5,670 nucleotides of DNA from Lachnospiraceae bacterium UBA4317 (lineage in GTDB: Bacteria; Bacillota_A; Clostridia; Lachnospirales; Lachnospiraceae). Location: the NCBI GenBank assembly GCA_002394525.1, contig DGUF01000275.1:1-5670 (forward strand), written 5' to 3'. Of the stretch, positions 1-5,322 are shown in pieces (position 1 is the stretch's first letter; each line of letters starts with the position of its first letter). A program made the position numbers and the translations under genes. The notes under the pieces are model-generated. The model was not told the DNA's origin. It saw nothing but the letters and a program-made list of their open reading frames with translations, and ran no database searches.

Positions 1-31
1 AGTGCCTGTCCCCCTGTCACACTGCCTGCCG
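1..31. other. Short GC-rich motif with internal ACAGG duplication downstream of the hydrolase gene
   Basis: On the minus strand, after the hydrolase stop, the sequence contains ACAGG-GGG-ACAGG flanked by AGTG and CACT, a weak interrupted palindrome at 1-23. It resembles the short G-rich REP-like intergenic motifs seen near IS200-type transposases in many genomes, but it is cut by the window edge and no transposase is visible. No T-run suggesting a terminator is present in 1-62. Confidence 0.2.
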
Positions 32-62
32 TATCAACTTGCAGTACTTCTGCCGGCTGTTA

Positions 63-1190
63 TTATTTTTCCATATCCTGCAGGGCGCGGAAGCCATAGG
101 CACTCGCAGCGCTGCGGACCGCCCTGAGGATGGCCTCGGAGGATGCCCAGGCGGCGAGAGAACCGACCGTATCGATGCCGGCACTGGCCGTCAGGCCCTG
201 TTCCCCGTCCCTGTCATCCGTCTTTGCGCCTGGCTCTTTATAGGCGGAATTGACCGAGACCGCTATGATGCTGTCCCCGTCGCCGGCCGTATGGACCGGG
301 GCGATGGACCTGGCAAAGCCGTCGTGGGCCATGGCCGCGATCTTGCAGAGCTCGGGCTTTTTGAAGGGCGCATTGGTAAAGACGATGCCGATCGTGGTGT
401 TAAGGGCCGCCTTGGGCAGGACGACGCCGCCGGTCCCGCCTGAGAAGCCTTCCGCCCGGGCCGCTCCGTCCCTGGCCTCCTCCATCTTGCGCAGGAAGGT
501 GATCATTTCCCGGCTGTCGTAGAATCTGCCGTCCTCCGCATAGGCGCCCGCGACCTTCTGTCCGGTCTTCCAGTCGTACACATCGCCGAGGGCGTTGACC
601 GAGATGATGGCCCCGACCAGCAGGTCCCCGTGGCGGAGGACACAGGAGCCGATGCCTGATTTCATGACGCCGTCACGGCCGGCATATTTGCCGATGGTGG
701 CGCCGCAGCCCGCGCCGTAGTTGCCGGACCGGAAATTGCCGCGCACACCTTTCTCCGACATTTTGCAGGCAGTATAGCCCATTTCCTGATCCGGCCGGAC
801 CCTGGAATCCCCGACTGCCAGGTCAAAGATATCCACCTGGGTCACAAGGGGCACATGGATGTCCAGGACAGTGACGCCGATCCCTTTTTCCTCCAGATAC
901 TTCATGACGCCGCCGGCCGCGTCAAGTCCGAAGGCGCTGCCTCCGCCGAGGACGGCCGCATGAATGCGCTGGGCGGTGGTGATCGGATCCAGGATCCCTG
1001 TCTCCCGGGTCGCGGGGCCGCCCCCTCCGATGTGAAGTCCGGCCGCCATGCCGTCGGGATCCTCACTGATCATGACTGTCAGCCCGGTTCCGGCCTGTGC
1101 GTTTTCTGTCTGTCCCACCCGTATACCCGGAAAAGTATCCAGAGAAACCTCTGTGACGTCCCCCTCCGGTCTGTTGATCTGTCTTTCCAT
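63..1190 (-). CDS. P1 family (S58, DmpA/ThnT/NylC-type) self-cleaving N-terminal threonine amidohydrolase/peptidase
   Basis: This 375-residue protein belongs to the DmpA-like Ntn hydrolase family, which matures by cutting itself before a Ser or Thr that becomes the nucleophile. The predicted cut is Asn264-Thr265 in AALNTTIGIV, giving chains of about 264 and 111 residues. Other family blocks are GIRVGQTEN at 22-30, GLHIGGGGPATRET, HAAVLGGGSAFGLDAAGGV, GNYGAGCGATIGK, LVGAIISVNALGDV, and in the small chain AMAHDGFARSIAPVHT followed by DGDSI. No signal peptide is seen, so it is probably cytosolic. Known members release N-terminal residues including beta-alanine, cleave nylon oligomers (NylC), or hydrolyse pantetheine (ThnT). 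An Asn-Thr site resembles NylC and ThnT more than DmpA (Gly-Ser). Position after coaBC and coaX makes a CoA-related substrate attractive, but this is inference. The frame opens upstream to 1277; GGGAG 10 nt before the ATG at 1190 favours that start over 1199, where it would sit 1 nt away. Confidence 0.92.
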   Translation of the reverse strand: MERQINRPEGDVTEVSLDTFPGIRVGQTENAQAGTGLTVMISEDPDGMAAGLHIGGGGPATRETGILDPITTAQRIHAAVLGGGSAFGLDAAGGVMKYLEEKGIGVTVLDIHVPLVTQVDIFDLAVGDSRVRPDQEMGYTACKMSEKGVRGNFRSGNYGAGCGATIGKYAGRDGVMKSGIGSCVLRHGDLLVGAIISVNALGDVYDWKTGQKVAGAYAEDGRFYDSREMITFLRKMEEARDGAARAEGFSGGTGGVVLPKAALNTTIGIVFTNAPFKKPELCKIAAMAHDGFARSIAPVHTAGDGDSIIAVSVNSAYKEPGAKTDDRDGEQGLTASAGIDTVGSLAAWASSEAILRAVRSAASAYGFRALQDMEK

Positions 1191-1200
1191 TTTCTTCATT

Positions 1201-1205
1201 CTCCC
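1201..1205 (-). promoter_or_regulatory. Ribosome binding site of the P1-family hydrolase (GGGAG)
   Basis: GGGAG on the minus strand is 10 nt upstream of the ATG at 1190 but only 1 nt upstream of the in-frame ATG at 1199. The spacing therefore favours the shorter protein, beginning MERQINRPEG. Confidence 0.55.
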
Positions 1206-1284
1206 ATATTTATGATGCAGAAGCCAAAGATCCGCCGCATGGTCAATGTAGATCTGCCAGGCTCCCGGCCTCCGCACCCCGTTT

Positions 1285-1404
1285 TTTCAAGTTCATAAAT
1301 AACTTCTGACGGCAGGGTCCGTTCAGTTCTTACTCGTAAATAACTGCTTTGACGATACCGTTCAGATTTTTCTCATAAATCACCGCATCCGGCAGGGGCC
1401 ATTC
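1285..1404. repeat. Three degenerate direct repeats of about 40 nt downstream of coaX
   Basis: On the minus strand three units begin with GAAYGG at 1404, 1363 and 1324, spaced 41 and 39 nt apart. Each then carries a block of the form (G/T)ATTTAYGA near its middle to end (GTGATTTATGAG, GTTATTTACGAG, GTTATTTATGAA). Units one and three also share CCCTGCCG. The first unit overlaps the coaX stop codon. The copies are too diverged to be sure of boundaries, and this could be an old, decayed tandem duplication. No GC-rich hairpin followed by T's is present, so I see no clear coaX terminator here. Confidence 0.5.
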
Positions 1405-2221
1405 AGGTCTGCCCCGCTTCCTCCTGCTCCAGCAGGGCGATCAGGGCTGCCCCCTTGGCCGCCAGATTGGGCTCATGCTGATAGGCATGGCGGATCCATT
1501 CCGAGACGGCCGGCGCGTTTCCGCCGGTCAGGATCAGGCTGAGGGGGCGTCCGAGCTGGTCCTCCACGTGGGCCGCGATGCCGTCGATCATGGCTGCGGT
1601 CCCGACGATCGCCGCTGAGAGCATGCAGCCCGGGGTATCCCTGCCGATCAGGTCGCGGGGAAGGACCTGGCCGGGTTCGAGCTCCGGCAGCTGGGCGGTC
1701 CCGGTCCTGAGGGCGCGCAGGGAGGTCCGCACGCCGGCGCCGATCATTCCGCCGAGAAATCTTCTCTCCTCGCTCACGATATTGATGGTCGTCGCCGTCC
1801 CCATATCCACCGTCATGGCCGGAAGGCCTGCCCTTGAAGCCGCCCAGGCAGAATCGGCTATTCGGTCGGCCCCCACCCGGTCGGGCAGGGGGATCTCCTC
1901 AAAGGAAAGTCCGGTCCGGCACTTCCAGCTGACAAGCGTGGGAGGCCTGCTGCAGATTTTCCCGGCCAGGGCCTCCGCGGCGGGTGTACAGGCCGGGACC
2001 ACACTGGAGATGGCGACCGCGGTCACGGCATCCTTTTCCTCCAGAACCTCCTCCGGCAGGGCCTCCCTGGTCTTTTGCCAGAAAAGGGGCAGGTCCTTCC
2101 CGGTCTCCGTCGGGATCTTTTTTTCAAAAAGGACATGAAAATCCCTGCCGGCCTCCCCGTGCAGAAGCTCCAGGCCGGTAAAAGCGATCGTCGTGTTTCC
2201 TATATCGATTGCCAGTATCAC
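1403..2221 (-). CDS. coaX: Type III pantothenate kinase
   Basis: CoaX phosphorylates pantothenate with ATP to 4'-phosphopantothenate, the first committed step of CoA synthesis. This type is generally insensitive to CoA feedback and needs a monovalent cation. The 272-residue protein is slightly longer than the usual 255-260. It has the ASKHA-fold motifs in order: AIDIGNTT at 4-11 (phosphate binding, Asp6), GADR at 117-120 (Asp119, the expected catalytic base region), DMGTATT at 139-145, GGMIGAG at 157-163, and LTGGNA at 251-256. The extra length comes mostly from a charged insert at about 20-60. The start codon is GTG: the protein then begins exactly at the conserved first strand, and AAGGGG lies 7 nt upstream. 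It follows coaBC on the same strand across the tandem-repeat spacer. Nothing essential is missing. Confidence 0.97.
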   Translation of the reverse strand: MILAIDIGNTTIAFTGLELLHGEAGRDFHVLFEKKIPTETGKDLPLFWQKTREALPEEVLEEKDAVTAVAISSVVPACTPAAEALAGKICSRPPTLVSWKCRTGLSFEEIPLPDRVGADRIADSAWAASRAGLPAMTVDMGTATTINIVSEERRFLGGMIGAGVRTSLRALRTGTAQLPELEPGQVLPRDLIGRDTPGCMLSAAIVGTAAMIDGIAAHVEDQLGRPLSLILTGGNAPAVSEWIRHAYQHEPNLAAKGAALIALLEQEEAGQT

Positions 2222-2228
2222 TGTTCTT

Positions 2229-2234
2229 CCCCTT
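2229..2234 (-). promoter_or_regulatory. Ribosome binding site of coaX (AAGGGG), supporting a GTG start
   Basis: AAGGGG on the minus strand sits 7 nt before the GTG at 2221, just outside the tandem-repeat array. It decides in favour of the GTG start, and no ATG is available closer to the conserved N-terminus. Confidence 0.7.
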
Positions 2235-2240
2235 CTTATT

Positions 2241-2420
2241 TCTTCAAGCCTGTCCAGGGCTTCTCCGCATGGATCCCGTCTCTCCGGTCCTGTCCGGAGC
2301 CTCTCCGCTTAGATCCCGTCTCTTCGGTCCTGTCCGGGGCCTCTCCGCATAGATCCCGTCTCTTCGGTCCTGTCCGGGGCCTCTCCGCTTGAATCCCGTC
2401 TCTTCGGTCCTGTCCGGGGC
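2241..2420. repeat. 40-bp tandem direct repeat, 4.5 copies, filling the coaBC-coaX spacer
   Basis: The sequence repeats with an exact 40-bp period. TGTCCRGRGC starts at 2251, 2291, 2331, 2371 and 2411; CTCTCCGC(A/T)T follows at 2261, 2301, 2341 and 2381 (first copy TTCTCCGCAT); ATCCCGTC follows at 2273, 2313, 2353 and 2393. The three right-hand copies are nearly identical, and the copy nearest coaX is the most diverged. The GCAT/GCTT variant alternates between successive copies, which hints at an earlier 80-bp duplication. The array ends 6 nt from the coaBC stop and 19 nt from the coaX start, so it makes up nearly the whole spacer. The period is not a multiple of three, so it does not encode a repeated peptide. 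There are no unique spacers, so it is not CRISPR. I see only weak 3-4-bp hairpins per unit, and no promoter or terminator. Confidence 0.93.
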
Positions 2421-2426
2421 CGGTTC

Positions 2427-3662
2427 TTATTTTCTCATTCCTTCGATCTTGTCCAGGATCCTGGCGGCGACATCGTCCTTGCTCATGATGGGGAGCTCCT
2501 GGGCGCCCTCAGCGGTAATCAGGGTGACGACATTGGTGTCCGTGCCGAAGCCGGCCCCCGCTGTGCGGAGACTGTTGGCCACGATCATATCCAGCTTCTT
2601 TTTGGCCAGCTTTTTGGAGGAATTGGCGAGCAGGTTCTCCGTCTCCATGGAAAAACCGCAGACAAAGAGACCCGGATGGTGGTTTTCGGCCACCCAGCCC
2701 AGGATGTCCTGCGTGCGGGCGAGGGGAATGGACATGCCCGAATCCCCGGACTGCACGATGGGATTATTGTCGTCGGCGATGCCCTTTTTGATCTTGTGGT
2801 CAGCAACGGAGGCGGGCCGGTAGTCCGCCACGGCGGCAGCCTTGATCAGGATATCGGTGTCGGAGATCTCCTCCCGGATCGCGTCGAACATGTCCGCCGC
2901 GGAGATGATATGCCGCGTCTTTACGAAGGGGACCGGGTCCAGGGAGACCGGACCGGAGACCAGGACGACCTCGGCGCCTCGCAGCATGGCCTCGTGGGCA
3001 ATGGCGTAGCCCATCTTGCCCGTGCTGTGGTTGGTCAGATAGCGGACGGGATCCAGGGCCTCCTGGGTGGGGCCGGCCGTCACGACGACCTTTTTTCCCG
3101 CCAGGGTCTTTTCACAGCCGATCTCATGCTCGATCCACTGGCAGAGGACCGGGGGCTCCGGCAGCTTGCCGCTGCCTGTGTCGCCGCAAGCCAGGTAGCC
3201 GCTGGCCGAATCAATGATCTCAAATCCGTATTTGCGGAGCAGGCCGATATTGTCCCGGGTGATAGGGTTTTCCAGCATGGCCGTATTCATGGAAGGGGCG
3301 ACCAGCTTTTTGCACTTTGCGGCCAGGACGACGGTCGTGAGCATATCGTCCGCGATCCCGTGGGCCATTTTGGCGATGATATCCGCCGTGGCCGGGGCGA
3401 TCAGGATCAGGTCCGCCTCTTTGGCGACGGAAATATGGCGCACGTCAAACTCAAAGTCCCGGTCGAAGGTATCGACCATACATTTCGTGCCGGTCAGGGT
3501 CTCAAAGGTCAGGGGGGTGATAAATTTTGTGGCATTCTCCGTCATGATGACGTGGACCTTGGCACCCGCCTTGTGCAGGGCGCTGGCGACGTTGGCCATT
3601 TTGTAGGCGGCGATGCCGCCGGTGATCCCCAGAAGGACACATTTACCGCTCAGGTTTTTCAT
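2427..3662 (-). CDS. coaBC: Bifunctional phosphopantothenoylcysteine decarboxylase / phosphopantothenate-cysteine ligase
   Basis: This 411-residue cytosolic enzyme carries two consecutive CoA steps: CoaB joins 4'-phosphopantothenate to cysteine using a nucleotide, and CoaC, an FMN flavoprotein, decarboxylates the product to 4'-phosphopantetheine. The CoaC half (1 to about 180) opens with LLGITGGIAAYK and keeps the catalytic His76 (VRHIS), the PSMNTAMLENP substrate motif with Asn126, and the flap cysteine Cys159 in YLACGDTGSGKLPEP. The CoaB half (about 188-411) has VVVTAGPTQE, NHSTGKMG (Asn212), KAAAVADYRP and the lysine-rich HKIKKG around Lys291. Length and domain order are standard. The frame is open 23 codons further upstream, but that stretch lies in the spacer repeat. 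I chose the ATG at 3662 because the protein then begins MKNLSGKCVLLGITGG, as family members do. Its SD is GAGG, about 11 nt upstream and slightly far. coaX follows, so consecutive pathway enzymes are adjacent. Confidence 0.97.
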   Translation of the reverse strand: MKNLSGKCVLLGITGGIAAYKMANVASALHKAGAKVHVIMTENATKFITPLTFETLTGTKCMVDTFDRDFEFDVRHISVAKEADLILIAPATADIIAKMAHGIADDMLTTVVLAAKCKKLVAPSMNTAMLENPITRDNIGLLRKYGFEIIDSASGYLACGDTGSGKLPEPPVLCQWIEHEIGCEKTLAGKKVVVTAGPTQEALDPVRYLTNHSTGKMGYAIAHEAMLRGAEVVLVSGPVSLDPVPFVKTRHIISAADMFDAIREEISDTDILIKAAAVADYRPASVADHKIKKGIADDNNPIVQSGDSGMSIPLARTQDILGWVAENHHPGLFVCGFSMETENLLANSSKKLAKKKLDMIVANSLRTAGAGFGTDTNVVTLITAEGAQELPIMSKDDVAARILDKIEGMRK

Positions 3663-3673
3663 AGATTCCAGTA

Positions 3674-3677
3674 CCTC
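3674..3677 (-). promoter_or_regulatory. Probable ribosome binding site of coaBC (GAGG)
   Basis: GAGG on the minus strand lies 11 nt before the ATG at 3662. The spacing is longer than ideal and the core is short, so initiation may be moderate. No better site serves the upstream in-frame ATGs at 3719, 3725 and 3731, which lie inside the inverted-repeat element. Confidence 0.45.
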
Positions 3678-3727
3678 ATATGCCGTTTGAATGTGATAAA
3701 ATCCGTAACTGTTCAGCATCCCCATAG

Positions 3728-3751
3728 TCATAGATGCTTACGCATCTATGA
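3728..3751 (-). other. Perfect 10-bp hairpin with a GUAA (GNRA) tetraloop
   Basis: TCATAGATGC at 3728-3737 is exactly complementary to GCATCTATGA at 3742-3751 across a 4-nt loop. On the minus strand, the coding strand here, the loop reads GUAA, which fits the stable GNRA tetraloop class. No U-run follows on either strand, so it does not look like an intrinsic terminator. It lies 66 nt upstream of the coaBC start. Confidence 0.7.
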
Positions 3752-3757
3752 TCGTGT

Positions 3758-3782
3758 ATTGCAGGTGCTCTGCACCCGCAAT
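3758..3782 (-). other. 11-bp hairpin with a 3-nt loop inside the spacer element
   Basis: ATTGCAGGTGC (3758-3768) pairs with GCACCCGCAAT (3772-3782) over a TCT loop. The only imperfection is position 3763/3777, which is a U-G wobble in minus-strand RNA. It is GC-rich and stable, with no following T-run, so I do not call it a terminator. With the neighbouring GUAA hairpin and the long closing stem it suggests a branched fold. Confidence 0.65.
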
Positions 3783-3837
3783 CCCGGGCTGACAGAGGCG
3801 CTGCGGGGTGCTGAACAGATACAAAAATCCATAAATA

Positions 3838-5292
3838 TCAATAGTGGCGCACGACCTCGAAGCGCTCCAGCTGATAGTCTTCCTCGTCTGTGTCCAGCCC
3901 GGCCTTCTGCAGGGCGATCCGGATCTGGTCCTCCACGGTGTCGACCCCGTCCAGGTTGGGCAGAAGGAGCCCCCGTCTGCGTCCCTTGGAGACGATGACG
4001 CCGTAGCGTCTGACATCGAGCTCCTCCGCGGAGTCGATCCTCTCCGTCTCTCCCAGCACATCGACCGTGATCTCCAGGTCCTCCAGCTCGGACGGGCGGA
4101 TGGCGGGAAAGCGCGGGTCTCTGGTCGAAGCGCTGACCGCGTTCTGGGCGATCTCCTCCGCGATGCAGCTGCAGGTGGGGCCGATCGTTCCGATGCAGCC
4201 GCGCAGACTTCCGTTTTTGTGGATGGAGACAAAGGTGCCGGCCCTGCGATGGAGCAGGCCGTCGGAGAGATCCTCCCCGGAACCCCTGTCCGCAGGGTTC
4301 CCTGCCGTTTCCTCCTTTATGAGGGTCAGGATCTCCCTGTCCCCCAGCTTTTTATGGCGGCAGACCGCCGACTCGACGCCCGCGCGGGCCAGGCGGACAT
4401 AGATGTCCTCCGAGGCTCTCTTCTCCGCAAGCTCCTGTCTTTTTTTCCGGGTCCAGACGTCCAGAAAACAGCGCATGGGATCCTCCCCTGTCACTTCATA
4501 GGTACAGACTCCATAGCCCACGCCGAAGGTCCCCTGGTGGGAGAGTCTGCGGGCGCGGACTGCCGTCCCGTCCAGGGCGCCCGCCATCATGACAAAGCTG
4601 CGGTGGCCGCACTCGGCCGCCCGGTCGCAGAAGCCCTCGTCAAAATCCAGCAGCTCGTCGAACTGCGCCCTGCCCATGACGTCCATGATCCGGTCATCGT
4701 AGGCCGGCCCGTTTTCATCAAAGCCATAGGGGCCCTCCGCCTTGAGCTTGTGGGACAGGTCCCCGCTGGCGATAAAGACGACCCTGCGGTCCAGCTTATC
4801 TGCAGCCTCCCGGATCTTCTGCCCCAGCCGGTAGTGGTCCGCCAGCGGCAGGCCCGAGAGCCCGATCCGGACGACCTGATAGGTGGCGGGATCCGTAAAC
4901 CGGTTGAAGAACCAGAGGGGGATCATGGTGCCGTGGTCCAGCTCCGGGTCCCGCTCCCCCATGGTCCCGGCCGGGAATTCATCCCGGTCGCAGAGCGTGC
5001 TGAGCGTGTGGACAAATTCGTAGTCATAATCCACATGGATCCGGACATTCCCGGCCCGAAAGCGCCGGAAATTCCCCCTGGCCTCCAGGCCCGGGGAAAT
5101 ATGAAAATAATCGCCGTACATGATGCTGTGGGGCGACGCGATCACCAGAGTCTGCGGTTTCAGGGAGGCCGCGAAGGCCATGGCCTTCTTATAGGCATCC
5201 GCTGTCTCCCGGATCTTTTCCTCCTCCCCTCTGCCGATCTCCGGAAGGATGATCGGCGGATGAGGGACCATTACTGCACCCAGAATTGACAT
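3838..5292 (-). CDS. amrA: AmmeMemoRadiSam system protein A: LigB/Memo-like domain fused to AMMECR1 domain
   Basis: This is a 484-residue two-domain protein. Residues 1 to about 270 are a class III extradiol dioxygenase-like (LigB, Memo-related) domain with PHPP at 10-13, SPHS at 54-57, LDHGTMIPL at 119-127, SGDLSH at 176-181 and ECGHRS at 227-232. His11, His55, His120, His181 and Glu227 are therefore present as candidate metal or active-site residues. A charged linker (about 280-300) leads to an AMMECR1 domain (about 300-484) with the hallmark SLRGCIGTI at 362-370, then STRDPRFPAI, DLEITVDVL and GLLLPNLDGVDT. No signal peptide or membrane segment is visible, so it is probably cytosolic. Three in-frame ATGs lie close together; I chose the third because GGAGG sits 5 nt before it and the second ATG overlaps that site. 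In other genomes the two halves are often separate genes (proteins A and B). The reaction is unknown, and dioxygenase activity should not be assumed. Confidence 0.93.
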   Translation of the reverse strand: MSILGAVMVPHPPIILPEIGRGEEEKIRETADAYKKAMAFAASLKPQTLVIASPHSIMYGDYFHISPGLEARGNFRRFRAGNVRIHVDYDYEFVHTLSTLCDRDEFPAGTMGERDPELDHGTMIPLWFFNRFTDPATYQVVRIGLSGLPLADHYRLGQKIREAADKLDRRVVFIASGDLSHKLKAEGPYGFDENGPAYDDRIMDVMGRAQFDELLDFDEGFCDRAAECGHRSFVMMAGALDGTAVRARRLSHQGTFGVGYGVCTYEVTGEDPMRCFLDVWTRKKRQELAEKRASEDIYVRLARAGVESAVCRHKKLGDREILTLIKEETAGNPADRGSGEDLSDGLLHRRAGTFVSIHKNGSLRGCIGTIGPTCSCIAEEIAQNAVSASTRDPRFPAIRPSELEDLEITVDVLGETERIDSAEELDVRRYGVIVSKGRRRGLLLPNLDGVDTVEDQIRIALQKAGLDTDEEDYQLERFEVVRHY

Positions 5293-5297
5293 TTTCC

Positions 5298-5302
5298 CCT
5301 CC
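5298..5302 (-). promoter_or_regulatory. Ribosome binding site of amrA (GGAGG)
   Basis: On the minus strand GGAGG (within GGAGGGG) lies 5 nt upstream of the ATG at 5292. It is the only strong Shine-Dalgarno near the three candidate ATGs, and it overlaps the ATG at 5304, so it fixes the start at 5292. Confidence 0.75.
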
Positions 5303-5322
5303 ATCTGCTGCTTCACTGCAGC

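Larger units (their letters stand above)
3698..3834 (-). repeat. Inverted-repeat element of about 110-125 bp in the amrA-coaBC spacer (candidate miniature element or structured RNA)
   Basis: The 175-nt spacer between amrA and coaBC is mostly inverted repeats. A perfect 10-bp pair (3709-3718 with 3809-3818) brackets the unit. Read as minus-strand RNA it extends to 3702-3722 pairing with 3805-3825: 19 of 21 positions pair, counting two G-U pairs, with a C-A mismatch at 3719/3808 and a U-U mismatch at 3708/3819. Two independent hairpins lie inside, at 3728-3751 and 3758-3782. At the edges, AAAATCCGTAA (3698-3708) and AAAATCCATAA (3824-3834) are near-identical direct repeats, as a target-site duplication would be. 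The left copy abuts the 10-bp inverted repeat, but 5 nt separate the right copy from it. Removing the unit and one direct repeat would leave a spacer of about 49 nt. No transposase is encoded. The RNA-fold and mobile-element readings are alternatives I cannot separate here. Confidence 0.6.

Noticed and set aside
1191..1260. Promoter with TTGACC as -35 box upstream of the hydrolase gene
   Set aside because: No -10-like hexamer occurs at 16-18 nt; the nearest AT-rich stretch is about 25 nt away.
1191..1277. N-terminal extension of the P1-family hydrolase to 1277
   Set aside because: The extension has no family similarity that I recognise, and the good SD is placed for the ATG at 1190.
1330..1383. 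17-codon minus-strand mini-ORF (GTG start) with the peptide VIYE at both ends
   Set aside because: There is no convincing Shine-Dalgarno, and the repeated VIYE is explained by the underlying degenerate DNA repeats.
2241..2420. CRISPR array
   Set aside because: The whole 40-bp unit repeats with no unique spacers, and there are no cas genes.
3663..3731. N-terminal extension of CoaBC to the ATG at 3731
   Set aside because: The extra 23 residues come from the inverted-repeat region, lack an SD and are absent from the family's usual N-terminus.
3728..3782. Intrinsic terminator after amrA
   Set aside because: The hairpins are strong, but no T-rich run follows directly on the minus or plus strand.
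3702..3825. Known riboswitch or self-cleaving ribozyme (pan motif, hammerhead, twister)
   Set aside because: I could not find the conserved core residues of these classes, such as CUGAUGA with GAAA for hammerhead, and the pan motif is normally associated with panB/panC/panD genes.
2676..3998. 440-codon plus-strand open frame opposite coaBC and the spacer
   Set aside because: It is antisense to coaBC with all CoaBC motifs intact, runs through the inverted-repeat spacer, and matches no family.
3844..5289. 481-codon plus-strand open frame opposite amrA
   Set aside because: It lies antisense to a clear two-domain gene, and its translation shows no recognisable motif. GC-rich codon use on the minus strand leaves few stops in the opposite frame.
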